64,000 bases of DNA from an uncultured Clostridia bacterium (GTDB lineage: Bacteria; Bacillota; Clostridia; Oscillospirales; Ruminococcaceae). Positions 1 through 10,860 of this stretch are shown here, piece after piece. The stretch covers positions 1 to 64,000 of the forward strand of contig CANPZC010000005.1 of assembly GCA_947589355.1 (NCBI GenBank), written 5' to 3'. Below the pieces are notes generated by a model, which worked only from the letters and a program-made list of their open reading frames with translations, was not told the origin of the DNA and did not search any database. Position numbers and translations under genes: made by a program. Every line of letters begins with the position of its first letter. Position 1 is the stretch's first letter.

Positions 1-6
1 GTAATT

Positions 7-1278
7 ATGTCAAATACAAAAATGACTATGACACAGAAAATACTCGCCCATGCGGCAGGGGTTGAAAAAGTAGTGCCCGGGCAGCTTATTATGGCAAAAC
101 TAGACCTTGTTATGGGCAATGACATAACCTCGCCCGTGGCTATGAACGCATTTGAAAAGGCAGGCTGCCAAAGCGTTTTCGACAAAGACAAGATCGCGCT
201 TATAATGGATCACTTTGTGCCGAACAAGGACATCAAGGCGGCGCAGCAGGCAAAGCAGTGCAGAGAGTTTGCCGCAAGGTTTGATATAACCAACTTTTAC
301 GATGTAGGCAAAATGGGCATAGAGCACGCGCTTATACCCGAGGCAGGGCTGTGCGCGCCGGGTGAATGTATCATAGGCGCTGACTCGCATACTTGTACTT
401 ACGGAGCGGTTGGAGCGTTCTCAACCGGCGTAGGGTCTACCGATATGTGCTACGGCATGACCACGGGCAAGCTGTGGTTCAAAGTGCCCTCCGCGCTGAA
501 GATAGAGCTAAAAGGCAGGCTGCCGAAGTGGTCTGCGGCAAAAGATATAATTCTTCATCTGATAGGAATGATAGGCGTTGACGGCGCGCTTTACCGCTCT
601 CTTGAATTCTGCGGCGACGGCGTTTCGACTCTTTCAATGGAGGACAGACTTTGCATATGCAACATGGCTATTGAAGCAGGCGCAAAGAACGGTATCTTCC
701 CTGTTGATGACATTTGCAGAAAATACATAGCCGAGCGCACCGACCGCAAGTACACTGAATTTTCAGCAGATGAAGACGCGCAGTACGACAAACATATAAT
801 TATAGAGCTTGACAAAATAAAGCCGACGGTATCTTTCCCTCACCTGCCGTCAAATACAAAAACGTTTGATGAGATAGGCGATATCAAGATAGACCAGTGC
901 GTTATAGGCTCTTGCACCAACGGCAGAATTGAAGATATGCGCGCCGCAGCAGAGATACTAAGCGGTCGGCAGGTTGCCGATGGGGTTCGCTGCATAGTTA
1001 TTCCCGCAACGCAGAAAGTATATCTGCAAATGATAAAAGAGGGCATTACGCAGGCTTTGGTAAACGCAGGCTGTGTGGTCTCAACGCCGACGTGCGGCCC
1101 TTGCCTTGGCGGTTATATGGGTATACTTGCCGAGAACGAGCGGTGCGTTTCAACTACAAACCGCAACTTTGTCGGCAGAATGGGTCACACCAAAAGCGAG
1201 GTATACCTCGCATCGCCTTACGTGGCAGCCGCAAGCGCTGTTACGGGCAGACTTTCCTGTCCGCAGGATATTATTTAA
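7..1278 (+). CDS. leuC: 3-isopropylmalate dehydratase large subunit (aconitase family)
   Basis: 423 aa ORF with aconitase-family motifs ([24 protein letters not shown]); followed by leuD and leuB. Confidence 0.95.
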   Translation: MSNTKMTMTQKILAHAAGVEKVVPGQLIMAKLDLVMGNDITSPVAMNAFEKAGCQSVFDKDKIALIMDHFVPNKDIKAAQQAKQCREFAARFDITNFYDVGKMGIEHALIPEAGLCAPGECIIGADSHTCTYGAVGAFSTGVGSTDMCYGMTTGKLWFKVPSALKIELKGRLPKWSAAKDIILHLIGMIGVDGALYRSLEFCGDGVSTLSMEDRLCICNMAIEAGAKNGIFPVDDICRKYIAERTDRKYTEFSADEDAQYDKHIIIELDKIKPTVSFPHLPSNTKTFDEIGDIKIDQCVIGSCTNGRIEDMRAAAEILSGRQVADGVRCIVIPATQKVYLQMIKEGITQALVNAGCVVSTPTCGPCLGGYMGILAENERCVSTTNRNFVGRMGHTKSEVYLASPYVAAASAVTGRLSCPQDII

Positions 1279-1290
1279 GGAGGCACTGCT

Positions 1291-1767
1291 ATGAAAGCTG
1301 ACGGAAAAGCTATTAAATACGGCAACAACGTTGATACCGATGTTATAATCCCTGCAAGGTATCTCAACACCTCCGATCCGCAGGAGCTTGCCGCCCACTG
1401 CATGGAGGATATAGACAAAGATTTTCACAAAAAGATGCATGAGGGCGACCTTATAGTGGCGCAGGCAAACTTCGGCTGCGGTTCTTCAAGAGAGCACGCG
1501 CCTATGGCTATAAAAGCGGCAGGCGTTTCATGCGTTATAGCGAAAACTTTTGCACGAATATTCTACCGCAACGCAATAAATATAGGTCTGCCTATCATAG
1601 AATGTGCCGAGGCTGCCGACGGCATTGAAGACGGTGACCACGTTACCGTTGACTTTGACACGGGCGTTATCACAAACGTTACTAAAAATGAGACATATCA
1701 GGGGCAGCCGTTCCCGGAATTTCTGATAAACATAATAAACAGCAGCGGTCTGCTGAACACCCTTTGA
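1291..1767 (+). CDS. leuD: 3-isopropylmalate dehydratase small subunit
   Basis: 158 aa; [17 protein letters not shown] and [12 protein letters not shown] motifs; adjacent to leuC. Confidence 0.95.
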   Translation: MKADGKAIKYGNNVDTDVIIPARYLNTSDPQELAAHCMEDIDKDFHKKMHEGDLIVAQANFGCGSSREHAPMAIKAAGVSCVIAKTFARIFYRNAINIGLPIIECAEAADGIEDGDHVTVDFDTGVITNVTKNETYQGQPFPEFLINIINSSGLLNTL

Positions 1768-1781
1768 AAGGAGCGCACAGT

Positions 1782-2852
1782 ATGACAAAGAAGATAGCCG
1801 TTATAAAAGGCGACGGCATAGGCCCCGAGATAACCGAGCAGGCGATAGCAGTGCTTGACAGAGTTGCAGAAAAATTCGGACACAAGTTTGAATATTCTTA
1901 TGTACTTATGGGCGGCTGCGCGATAGATGAAACGGGCGAACCGCTCCCGAAAGAGACCGTTGACATATGCCTTGAAAGCGACAGCGTTCTGCTTGGCGCG
2001 GTTGGCGGCCCGAAATGGGACAAAGGCGAAGGCTCAAAACGCCCCGAGGCAGGGCTTCTGGGAATACGCAAGGCTCTGGGGCTTTTTGCAAATTTAAGAC
2101 CAGCACGGCTTTTCGCACCTCTTAAAGATGCCTGCCCTTTGAAAGACGAGATAACCAAAGACGGTCTTGACCTTATTATAGTGCGTGAGCTTATAGGCGG
2201 CGCTTACTTTGGCGAGCGCACAACGGTGACTGAAAACGGCATAACCACCGCCAACGACTGCATGACATACAGCGATTTCGAGATAGAGCGCATTGCGCGC
2301 GTGGCTTTTGATCTTGCCAAAAAACGCCGCGGCAAGGTGACCTCGGTCGACAAGGCGAACGTGCTTGATACCTCGCGGCTGTGGAGAAAGATAGTGCATG
2401 AAGTTGCGAAAGACTACCCCGACACCACGCTTGGCGATATGCTTGTTGACAACACCGCGATGCAGCTGGTTCACTGCCCCTCGCAGTTTGATGTTATCGT
2501 TACCGAAAACCTGTTCGGCGATATTCTCTCGGACGAGGCTTCTATGATAACGGGCAGTCTTGGCATGATACCGTCTGCATCTCTCGGCGAGGGGTCGCTG
2601 GGTCTTTACGAGCCTATACACGGCTCTGCGCCAGATATTGCAGGAAAAGACATTGCAAACCCGATAGCAACTATTCTTTCGGCGGCTATGATGCTTAAAT
2701 ACTCTTTTGATATGCCGCGCGAGGCAGAGGCTATAGAAAACGCCGTAGCGCAGGTGCTTGAAGAGGGCTACCGCACCGCCGATATAATGTCGGCAGGCTG
2801 CAAACAGGTTTCGTGCTCAAAAATGGGCAGGCTCATAACAGAAAAAATATAA
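1782..2852 (+). CDS. leuB: 3-isopropylmalate dehydrogenase
   Basis: IAVIKGDGIGPEI start, LFGDILSDEAS motif; likely start at ATG 1782 rather than 1764. Confidence 0.95.
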   Translation: MTKKIAVIKGDGIGPEITEQAIAVLDRVAEKFGHKFEYSYVLMGGCAIDETGEPLPKETVDICLESDSVLLGAVGGPKWDKGEGSKRPEAGLLGIRKALGLFANLRPARLFAPLKDACPLKDEITKDGLDLIIVRELIGGAYFGERTTVTENGITTANDCMTYSDFEIERIARVAFDLAKKRRGKVTSVDKANVLDTSRLWRKIVHEVAKDYPDTTLGDMLVDNTAMQLVHCPSQFDVIVTENLFGDILSDEASMITGSLGMIPSASLGEGSLGLYEPIHGSAPDIAGKDIANPIATILSAAMMLKYSFDMPREAEAIENAVAQVLEEGYRTADIMSAGCKQVSCSKMGRLITEKI

Positions 2853-2860
2853 CTTGCAGA

Positions 2861-2886
2861 AAAGACCGTTTTGCGGTCTTTTTTTG
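2861..2886 (+). terminator. intrinsic terminator after leuB
   Basis: AAAGACCG-TTTTG-CGGTCTT followed by T-run. Confidence 0.85.
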
Positions 2887-2936
2887 TACTTATGAAGTGG
2901 CTGAAAAAATTTTTCAAAAAAATTTTGTTTAAACTA

Positions 2937-2965
2937 TTGACAGAACGCTCTGAATGTGTTATTCT
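2937..2965 (+). promoter_or_regulatory. candidate sigma-A promoter for the ABC transporter operon
   Basis: TTGACA, 17 nt spacer, TATTCT; upstream of 3159 ORF. Confidence 0.4.
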
Positions 2966-3158
2966 GTATATATCAGATATACACAGTTTGCAAAATATCT
3001 TGTAGTAAATTATATTGACATTTTGTACAACGGCAGAGCCATGCAATTGTAACAATTGATAAAATTGCCGAAAATCGTGAAAAATATGTAAAATACTATT
3101 GCAAATATCCTGCCGCTGTGGTAAACTGTAATAAACAAAAACACATGGAGGTATTAAC

Positions 3159-3947
3159 ATGACAGATGCTTATCCGCCGAATGAGGAGAACGTTTTGGAA
3201 GTGCGCGGACTCTCAAAGCAGTACAAAAAGGGCGTTTACGCAAGCGAAAAGGTGTCGTTTGACATACGCGCAGGCGAGGTGTTTGCGCTGATAGGGCCAA
3301 ACGGCGCAGGCAAGACGACCACTATAAGAATGATAGCCACGCTTTTGAAAGCCACCGAGGGCGATGCTCTGGTTGCAGGGTACAGTATTCTTACTCAGCC
3401 TAATAAGGTTAGAGAAAACATAACCTATCTTCCCGACGAGGCAGGCGCTTACAAGTCGATGACGGGCATGAACTATCTGAAATTTATGGCAGGCATATTC
3501 GCGCCCGACAAACAGTCAGCCGATGAATACGTAAAACGCGCGGTTGATATGTGCGGTCTGGGCGACAGGCTTGGGGACAAGATAGGCAGCTACTCGCGCG
3601 GTATGATAAGAAAGCTGCTTTTGTCGCGCGCGGTAATGTCGCACCCGAAGCTTGCAATACTTGATGAGCCCACGAGCGGTCTTGACATACTCAACGCGCT
3701 GGAGATAAGGCGCATGATAAGAGAACTTGCTGCTACGTATAAAATGGGCTTCCTGCTGAGCTCTCACAATATGCTTGAAATTGAATTTGTAAGCGACAGG
3801 GTGGGCATTATAGCAAACGGTCATCTGCTCAATGTCGGCACACCTGCGGAGCTTAAAGCACAGTACGGCGTTGACAACTTAGAACAAGTATTTGAAAGGG
3901 TGGTGAAGGATAATGAAATTCATGTATCTTCTGAAGAAAGAGCTTAA
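3159..3947 (+). CDS. ABC transporter ATP-binding protein (NatA-like)
   Basis: Walker A GPNGAGKTT, SYSRGM signature region, LAILDEPTSGLD Walker B. Confidence 0.9.
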   Translation: MTDAYPPNEENVLEVRGLSKQYKKGVYASEKVSFDIRAGEVFALIGPNGAGKTTTIRMIATLLKATEGDALVAGYSILTQPNKVRENITYLPDEAGAYKSMTGMNYLKFMAGIFAPDKQSADEYVKRAVDMCGLGDRLGDKIGSYSRGMIRKLLLSRAVMSHPKLAILDEPTSGLDILNALEIRRMIRELAATYKMGFLLSSHNMLEIEFVSDRVGIIANGHLLNVGTPAELKAQYGVDNLEQVFERVVKDNEIHVSSEERA

Positions 3948-5253
3948 AGAACTTCTTACCCCGACTACTATAGTGATACTGGTGCTGTGCGTTTTCGGTC
4001 TTACGGCTCTCGGCTCTATTATGGACAGCGAAATTGAAGAAAGTTCGGAAGACACGGGAAAGATAAACATCTGCGACCAGGACAAAGGCACGTTTTCCGG
4101 CGCGATAATAGAGGCTATGAAAGCCGCGGATTATGAAATAAACGAAGTTGAGCTTAACGGCGACGACTATGTAAAACAGCTCAAAGATCTTGATTTGACT
4201 AGCGTTGTAATTATTCCGCAGGGCTTTGATCAGCAGATGCAGGATATAATAAATTCCGGCGCAGGGGTAGAGCTTAAACCCGTCAATATTGAAATGGTAT
4301 CGCGGCTGGAGAGCCTTTCGCTAACAGGTAATTTAGAAGACGGCTCTATGATGGCGACAACGGCTATAGACAGCGCGGTAAAGACTGTAGTATACTCAAA
4401 AATGGGTGTTACACCAGAGCAAATGGCAATGCTTGAAGCCCCCGTTTCTCTGAAAGAGACCACGATAGTCGGCGACAAGCAAGCTGAGGCATCGGCTACA
4501 ATGCTTTCTGCATACGTTATGATGTCTTCAATGTTCGTGCCGATAGTTATCTTCCTGCTTATTATATATTCTTCGCAGATGATAATGAACGCGGTCGCTA
4601 CAGAGAAGATAGACAAAACACTTGAAACTTTGCTCTCCGCGCCTATAAGCAGGCTTTCGGTACTGCTTGCAAAAATGACAGCCGCATCGGTCGTTTCGGC
4701 TCTGTACGCTGTGGCGTTTTTGATAGGCTTCAAAGACATGATGGGCGGCATGACAGATACTATATCGGGCGCTATAGATTCCTCTGTTGTATCGCAGCTG
4801 GGTCTTGACCTTTCAATGGGCGGTTACATAATGCTCGTGGCGCAGATGTTCTTATCGCTCTTGATAACCCTTGCAATATCGCTTATTCTGGGCGCACTTG
4901 CGAAAGATGCAAAATCATCACAAACGCTTTTGCTGCCGATAATGGGCATGGTAATGATACCTTACATGATATCGCTGTTTACGGATATAAGCGCTTTAGG
5001 CCCATTCAAGTGGGTGCTTTACGCAATACCGTATAGCCACACATTTATGGCGCAGACTAACATTATACTGCATGATATGCCCGCATATTTTGGAGGGCTT
5101 ATCTATCAGCTGATACTGCTTATAATCTGCATGGGCTGCGCTGTGAAGATGTTCACATCTGACAAGATATTCACACTGAACTTAAACTTCGGCGAAAGAA
5201 AAAGCAAGTACGCCAAGGCAAAGGCAAAAAACAAGTTCAGCTTTAAACAATGA
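3913..5253 (+). CDS. ABC-2 type permease (NatB-like)
   Basis: 446 aa multi-TM protein with a large extracytoplasmic domain, overlapping the ATPase gene. Confidence 0.85.
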   Translation: MKFMYLLKKELKELLTPTTIVILVLCVFGLTALGSIMDSEIEESSEDTGKINICDQDKGTFSGAIIEAMKAADYEINEVELNGDDYVKQLKDLDLTSVVIIPQGFDQQMQDIINSGAGVELKPVNIEMVSRLESLSLTGNLEDGSMMATTAIDSAVKTVVYSKMGVTPEQMAMLEAPVSLKETTIVGDKQAEASATMLSAYVMMSSMFVPIVIFLLIIYSSQMIMNAVATEKIDKTLETLLSAPISRLSVLLAKMTAASVVSALYAVAFLIGFKDMMGGMTDTISGAIDSSVVSQLGLDLSMGGYIMLVAQMFLSLLITLAISLILGALAKDAKSSQTLLLPIMGMVMIPYMISLFTDISALGPFKWVLYAIPYSHTFMAQTNIILHDMPAYFGGLIYQLILLIICMGCAVKMFTSDKIFTLNLNFGERKSKYAKAKAKNKFSFKQ

Positions 5254-5274
5254 TTCTGAAAGGAAGCAATTTTA

Positions 5275-6348
5275 ATGTTCAAAAAAATACTGTGCGCCGC
5301 CGTGGCGCTGACAATGTGCCTGTGTACGGCAGGCTGCTCTGATAAAGACAATTCTTCATCGCAAATATCTCAGGCTGATAGTTCTTCAGTAGCAGATACC
5401 ACTGTTACTACCACCGCTCCCGAAAGTTCTTCTCAGGCTGAAACGACGACCGAAGACAGTTCATCTCAGCCCGAGCCGCAGGAGGAAGAAGCGGACATCA
5501 CCCCTGCCATGTGGAAAGTTACGGGCGAAAAAGGCAACACTGTTTACTTCTTAGGCTCTATGCACGCGCTTGACGACAGCTGCTACCCTCTGCCTAATGA
5601 GATAACCGATGCATACAACGCCAGCGACAGCCTTGCTGTAGAGTGCGATATTTTCGCATACATGGGCGACCTTGCATCGCAGATGGAGCTTGCGCAAAGC
5701 ATGATGTATCAAGACGGCACTACTATTGCAGACCACATAGATGCGGATCTTTACGAATCTGCCAAACAGATACTTACCGACGAAGGGCTTTATATGTCGC
5801 TTTTCGATGTGTACAATGTTACCATGTGGTACTCTATGATGGAGTCGGCGATGATAACACGCGCAGGACTTGACAGCAACAAGGGTATTGATATGCAGCT
5901 GCTTACCACTGCTCACGAAGAGGGCAAGGATATTATCGAGATAGAGTCGGTAGATTTTCAAAATGAGCTTTTGTACACTCAGCCCGATGAGCTCAACGAG
6001 TTTATGCTGGAGACATACGTTTACTACTTTGAAGACCAGTGTGAGGAGCTTAAGAAGTCGTTTGATCTGTGGAAAGCAGGCGACATGAAAGAGTACGTTG
6101 AGACCGAAGATGAGTTTGAAGACATTGACATTGAGATAAGCGATGAACTGCAAGCCATGATAGACAACTACAACAAACAGTTGCTAGACGACCGCAACAA
6201 AGGCATGGTCGAAAAAGCAAAAGGCATGATAGACGGCGGACAAAATGTGTTTTACGTTGTCGGCGCAGCGCATTTCTATGGCGAAACGGGCATTCTCAAA
6301 GGTCTTGAAGATGCAGGCTACACCGTTGAAGAAATTCAGTATGACTAA
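5275..6348 (+). CDS. TraB/GumN-family lipoprotein
   Basis: lipobox TAGC; low-complexity S/T/E linker; WKVTGEKGNTVYFLGSMHALDD and VVGAAHFYGETGI typical of TraB/GumN. Confidence 0.8.
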   Translation: MFKKILCAAVALTMCLCTAGCSDKDNSSSQISQADSSSVADTTVTTTAPESSSQAETTTEDSSSQPEPQEEEADITPAMWKVTGEKGNTVYFLGSMHALDDSCYPLPNEITDAYNASDSLAVECDIFAYMGDLASQMELAQSMMYQDGTTIADHIDADLYESAKQILTDEGLYMSLFDVYNVTMWYSMMESAMITRAGLDSNKGIDMQLLTTAHEEGKDIIEIESVDFQNELLYTQPDELNEFMLETYVYYFEDQCEELKKSFDLWKAGDMKEYVETEDEFEDIDIEISDELQAMIDNYNKQLLDDRNKGMVEKAKGMIDGGQNVFYVVGAAHFYGETGILKGLEDAGYTVEEIQYD

Positions 6349-6364
6349 GATCTGACTGCTTATA

Positions 6365-6399
6365 AAAACCGCTCTGCTTTGGTGCAGGGCGGTTTTTGC
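6365..6399. terminator. terminator between convergent genes
   Basis: AAAAACCGCTCTGC...GCAGGGCGGTTTTT hairpin. Confidence 0.75.
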
Positions 6400-6411
6400 G
6401 TTATGAAAGTA

Positions 6412-7449
6412 TTATTTATGATCTCCTCGCGAGAGATCAATGTGATAGCCTATGCTTTCCATGCGGCGTGCTAAGTCTTTAAGGGCATCTGCGCTTTCGC
6501 TGCCGGTAGAAATTTTGCCGTCGTAAAGCATATATTTTTTTCTTACTGACATGGGCGAAAGGTTGGGCATTATAACGTTCGCGCCTGCAAGTATGCCGCG
6601 CTCTCTGCCCGTTCCGCTTGCCGTACCAAGAGCCGTTGTGGCAGGTATAAGAGCGTGCGGCAGCATTATTCTTGATAGAGAAAGCAAAAACACGGTAAGG
6701 TCAACATTGCCGCTTTTTTCATTTGCAAACGGCGTATCTTTGTGAGGTATGAAAGGGCCTATTCCCACCATATGCGGTTTAAGCGTGCCAAGATAAAGCA
6801 TATCCTCCGCTAAATGCTCTGCCGTCTGAAAAGGCGTGCCTACCATCATTCCCGCGCCGGTCTGGTAGCCGAGTTCTTTCAGCTGCAAAAGGCAATTCAT
6901 GCGGTTTTTAAGGCTCATGCTTTCGGGGTGCAGCTTTGAGTAATGCCACTCGCTTGCCGTTTCATGCCGCAGAAGATACCTGTCAGCCCCTGCCTCGCGA
7001 TAAGCCTTGTATTCCTCATAACTTTTTTCACCTATCGAAAGCGTAACGCAGCAGTCGGGGTGAAGTTTTTTTATACTGCTCACGATGTCGCATATCTCGC
7101 CGCAGGTGTAGTGAAGATCTTCCCCACCCTGCAAAACAAACGTATGCAGACCAAGCTCACTGCCATGCTTACAGCAATCTAAAATATCATCTTTTGTAAG
7201 CCTGTAGCGTTCGCATTTAAGATTAGATCTTCTTATGCCGCAGTAATAACAATCATTTTTGCAGTAGTTTGAAACTTCTATAAGACCGCGTATATACACC
7301 GATTTCCCGTAAATGCTTTGTGCAATGCCGCGCGCTTTTTGTGCCGCATACTGCGCATCTTGTTCGGTATATGAAGATATCAATGACACGAACTCGTCTT
7401 TTTCCAAACGCTGTTTTTCCAGCTTGTCAAGCAAAGATATATTGTCCAT
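6412..7449 (-). CDS. hydE: [FeFe] hydrogenase H-cluster radical SAM maturase HydE
   Basis: CKNDCYYCGIRRSN radical SAM motif; HydE/BioB-like architecture; start probably at 7449 (MDNISLLDKL) just after tsaD. Confidence 0.85.
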   Translation of the reverse strand: MDNISLLDKLEKQRLEKDEFVSLISSYTEQDAQYAAQKARGIAQSIYGKSVYIRGLIEVSNYCKNDCYYCGIRRSNLKCERYRLTKDDILDCCKHGSELGLHTFVLQGGEDLHYTCGEICDIVSSIKKLHPDCCVTLSIGEKSYEEYKAYREAGADRYLLRHETASEWHYSKLHPESMSLKNRMNCLLQLKELGYQTGAGMMVGTPFQTAEHLAEDMLYLGTLKPHMVGIGPFIPHKDTPFANEKSGNVDLTVFLLSLSRIMLPHALIPATTALGTASGTGRERGILAGANVIMPNLSPMSVRKKYMLYDGKISTGSESADALKDLARRMESIGYHIDLSRGDHK

Positions 7450-7453
7450 TTTA

Positions 7454-8473
7454 TTACTCTCCGTAAATGCTGTCAAGCGGCAGAGTTGCAATGCCGTTCA
7501 AGCTCTCGTCTGCTCGCCTGCCTGCAAGATAGTCATAATAAGCCTGGCAGCCTATCATGGCGGCATTATCGCCGCAGTATTTAAGCTCCGGCAAATAAAG
7601 CTTTATACCGCGCTCGCCGCAAGCCTTTTCCATAGCCGCCCTCACGCCGCTGTTAGCAGATACGCCGCCCACCACCGAAAGCTTTTTAAAACCGTATCTG
7701 TCGGCGGCAAGCATGGTTTTCTGCACAAGAATATCGCACACGGTCTTCTGGTAAGATGCCGCTATATCGCACTGCGAAAGCTCATCGCCGCGCTGCTGTG
7801 CGTTATGAACGAGATTTACCACCGCGGTTTTAAGTCCCGAAAAAGAAAAGTCAAACTCGCTGCCTGCCACTTTCGGGTGAGGGAAAGAAAACGCCGTCGG
7901 GTCGCCTTTTTTTGCGGCTTCGTCTATATACTTTCCGCCGGGGTATTCAAAACCTATCATTCGCGCCGCCTTGTCAAGAGCTTCCCCTGCCGCATCGTCG
8001 CGCGTTCTGCCCAGAACGGTGAACTTTGTGTAGTTCTCAACATGAACAATGTTTGTATTGCCGCCGCTTATAACAAGGCAAAGGTAGGGCGGTTTCAGAT
8101 CGCTGTGAGAGATATAATTTGCCGCTATGTGCCCTGCTATGTGGTGCACAGGTATAAGCGGCTTTCCTGCCGCCATTGCAAGCCCTTTTGCAAAACTTAT
8201 GCCGACAAGCAGCGCGCCGATAAGTCCCGGAGCATATGTCACCGCCACGGCATCAGTGTCTTTAAGTGTACAGTTCGCATCTTCAATAGCCTTTTGCGCC
8301 ACTGCATAAATGCTCTCACTGTGCATACGCGAGGCTATCTCAGGCACAACTCCTCCGTAAAGCCTGTGCGCATCTATCTGTGTTGCCACAACGTTTGACA
8401 GCACCTTTGTACCGTCCTCTACCACTGCGCACGCGGTCTCGTCGCAAGAGCTTTCTATTGCAAGTATCTTCAT
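7454..8473 (-). CDS. tsaD: tRNA N6-adenosine threonylcarbamoyltransferase
   Basis: ILAIESSCDETACAVVEDG, HHIAGHIAAN, FSGLKTAV, CGDNAAMI motifs. Confidence 0.97.
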   Translation of the reverse strand: MKILAIESSCDETACAVVEDGTKVLSNVVATQIDAHRLYGGVVPEIASRMHSESIYAVAQKAIEDANCTLKDTDAVAVTYAPGLIGALLVGISFAKGLAMAAGKPLIPVHHIAGHIAANYISHSDLKPPYLCLVISGGNTNIVHVENYTKFTVLGRTRDDAAGEALDKAARMIGFEYPGGKYIDEAAKKGDPTAFSFPHPKVAGSEFDFSFSGLKTAVVNLVHNAQQRGDELSQCDIAASYQKTVCDILVQKTMLAADRYGFKKLSVVGGVSANSGVRAAMEKACGERGIKLYLPELKYCGDNAAMIGCQAYYDYLAGRRADESLNGIATLPLDSIYGE

Positions 8474-8928
8474 TTCATCACTACCCGTTTTAAGTATTTT
8501 GTCATAAGGTCGGCATCTTCTTTGGGCTGTTCGTAAAAGCCCCTGCGCGTGCCGACTTTTATATACCCCATGCTTTTGTACAGCCTTATAGCCGCTTCGT
8601 TGCTTTGCCGCACTTCAAGAGTTATAAACTCTGCCTCGTCGGTCGCGCTGTCTTCAAGAGCCTGCATAAGCGCCCTGCCAATGCCCTTTCTGCGATATAG
8701 TGCCTTTACGCCGATGTTGTTTATATAGCACTCGCCGGCTATTTCTCGCATATCCGCAAAGCCTGCGATCTCTCCGCCTGCCTGCGCGACCAAGATAGTC
8801 GCGCTCTTGTTTTCCAGCTCGTCTGCAAAAGCTTGTTCGCTCCACGGCATAGTGAAAAGCTCTTTTTCTATAGTCGCGACCCAAGGTATATCATCGGCTG
8901 TCATTTTTCTTACCACAAACTCACTCAT
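8470..8928 (-). CDS. rimI: ribosomal protein S18-alanine N-acetyltransferase (GNAT)
   Basis: GNAT fold motif RRKGIGRALMQAL; between rsmI and tsaD; likely start MSEFVVRKM at 8928. Confidence 0.88.
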   Translation of the reverse strand: MSEFVVRKMTADDIPWVATIEKELFTMPWSEQAFADELENKSATILVAQAGGEIAGFADMREIAGECYINNIGVKALYRRKGIGRALMQALEDSATDEAEFITLEVRQSNEAAIRLYKSMGYIKVGTRRGFYEQPKEDADLMTKYLKRVVMK

Positions 8929-9763
8929 CGCTATTCTCCAGCAGGGCGGCATATATCTCGCTTTTTGAAAAGCCGCTTGTTTTGGCGGTGTGCTTTGCCG
9001 CATCTGCCTTTTTCATACCTTTGTCAACAAGCGCTTTCGCCTGCGCTATCGCATCTTCCAAAGTTTCGGCGCTTTCCATTTCTTTGCAGCCCTCTATTAT
9101 AAGTACATACTCGCCTTTCGGCAGCTCGTTTTCGTAACGCTCTACCGCCTGAGCTATAGTAGTTCTTATCACTTGCTCGTGAATTTTCGTAAGCTCACGA
9201 CAAAGAGAAATTTTCCTGTCGCCAAAATATTTCAGCATATCGTCAAGCGTAGCCCTCAGCTTGTGCGGAGCTTCGTAAAAAATAAGCGTGTCGGGAATGT
9301 TCGCGGCGTTTTCAAGCTGCTCAAACCGCGAGGGTCTGTTCATTGACAAAAAACCCTGAAACGAAAACCGCGAGGTGTCAAGTCCGCTTATCGCAAGCGC
9401 AGAAATTGCCGCACTCGGGCCGGGCACTACAACTACTTCAATGCCTAAGTCTGCACAATATTTCACCATTTCTTCGCCGGGGTCTGATATGCACGGCATA
9501 CCTGCGTCGGTGACGAGCGCGCAGTTCTCGCCTGCAATTATCCTGTTCGCGACCGCCTCACAGCTCGGCTTTTTGTTGTGCTCGTGGTGGCTGACCAGCG
9601 GCTTTTTTATCTCCAGAAAATTTAAAAGCTTTGCCGTAACTCTCGTGTCCTCGGCGCACACAAAATCGACCGCTTTCAGAGTTTCCACCGCGCGGTAAGT
9701 AATATCGCCAAGGTTGCCTATCGGCGTGCCGACTATATAAAGCTTTGCCTTTTCGCTTTCCAT
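8921..9763 (-). CDS. rsmI: 16S rRNA (cytidine(1402)-2'-O)-methyltransferase
   Basis: LYIVGTPIGNLGDITYRAVETL, VTDAGMPCISDPGE, VPGPSAAISALA. Confidence 0.97.
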   Translation of the reverse strand: MESEKAKLYIVGTPIGNLGDITYRAVETLKAVDFVCAEDTRVTAKLLNFLEIKKPLVSHHEHNKKPSCEAVANRIIAGENCALVTDAGMPCISDPGEEMVKYCADLGIEVVVVPGPSAAISALAISGLDTSRFSFQGFLSMNRPSRFEQLENAANIPDTLIFYEAPHKLRATLDDMLKYFGDRKISLCRELTKIHEQVIRTTIAQAVERYENELPKGEYVLIIEGCKEMESAETLEDAIAQAKALVDKGMKKADAAKHTAKTSGFSKSEIYAALLENSDE

Positions 9764-9765
9764 GT

Positions 9766-10755
9766 TTACCGTCTTTCTCCCCTTTTTATTACCTCTGCCG
9801 CTATCTGCTCCAGCTTTGAATATTCGTCCAGCACAGAACAGCTTGCGCGTATCTTAGCGCTGTCGGGCAGCCCCTTTACATACCATATAACGTGCTTTCT
9901 CGCCTCGCGCATACCATGCTGCTCTCCAAGTGTATCGCACAGCATTCTCGCGTGCCTGAGCATTACCCTCATGCGCTCTTCAAGCGGCGGCTCGGGCAAA
10001 ATTTCACCCGTTTCAAAATAATGCTCCACCTGCTCAAACACCCACGGTCTGCCGTATGAAGCCCTGCCTATCATAACAAGGTCGCAGCCCGTTTCGCTGT
10101 ACATTCTTTCGCAGTCTAGCGCGTTTTTAACATCGCCGTTGCCTATCACGGGTATCTTCACATTTTTCTTGACCTGCTTTATAATGCCCCGGTCAGCCTC
10201 GCCGCTGTAAAACTGCTTTCGCGTTCTGCCGTGAACCGCGACAGCCTTTATACCTGCCGCTTCAAGACCCTGCGCTATAGATACGGCGTTTATGTTTTCC
10301 TCGTCCCAGCCTGCGCGAATTTTAGCTGTAATGGGGCAAGATGCGTTTTCAACAGCCGCTTTTGCAATTGCGAACGCGGTCTCGGGCGTTTTCATAAGCG
10401 CGCTGCCGCCGCCGTTGTTTACCACCTTTGGCACGGGGCAGCCCATGTTTATATCTATTATGTCGGGCGAAAATTTTCCCAGCATCTGCACCGCCCTGCC
10501 GATAAATTCGGGCTCTTCGCCGAAAAGCTGTATCGCCATAGGGCGCTCGGAGTGCGTTATAGTGCAAAGCTCGTCGGTCTTTCTGTCGCCGTAGCACATA
10601 CCCTTTGCAGATACCATTTCACTTACCAGATAACTCGCGCCGTACTCTTTGCAAAGCGTTCTGTACACCGTGTCCGCCACCGAAGCCATGGGCGCAAGCG
10701 CGGCAGTCTTTTTTATGATCACGTTTCCTATGTATATGTTTTCGATCTTCTTCAT
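9766..10755 (-). CDS. dusB: tRNA-dihydrouridine synthase
   Basis: DINMGCPVPKVVNNGGGSALM, VHGRTRKQFYSG; likely start MKKIENIYIGN at 10755. Confidence 0.95.
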   Translation of the reverse strand: MKKIENIYIGNVIIKKTAALAPMASVADTVYRTLCKEYGASYLVSEMVSAKGMCYGDRKTDELCTITHSERPMAIQLFGEEPEFIGRAVQMLGKFSPDIIDINMGCPVPKVVNNGGGSALMKTPETAFAIAKAAVENASCPITAKIRAGWDEENINAVSIAQGLEAAGIKAVAVHGRTRKQFYSGEADRGIIKQVKKNVKIPVIGNGDVKNALDCERMYSETGCDLVMIGRASYGRPWVFEQVEHYFETGEILPEPPLEERMRVMLRHARMLCDTLGEQHGMREARKHVIWYVKGLPDSAKIRASCSVLDEYSKLEQIAAEVIKRGERR

Positions 10756-10860
10756 GCAAATATCACCATGCTTATATTGTAGCACAATTTTTTGGTTTTG
10801 TACAGACCCACTTTACAAACCTCGCCTATTTGTGGTACAATAAAATAAATCGGAATTTAT

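Noticed and set aside
2094-2621. 175 aa minus-strand ORF inside leuB
   Set aside because: Shadow ORF of a well-supported leuB.
7313-8398. 361 aa plus-strand ORF opposite tsaD/hydE
   Set aside because: Antisense to two confidently identified genes; low plausibility sequence.
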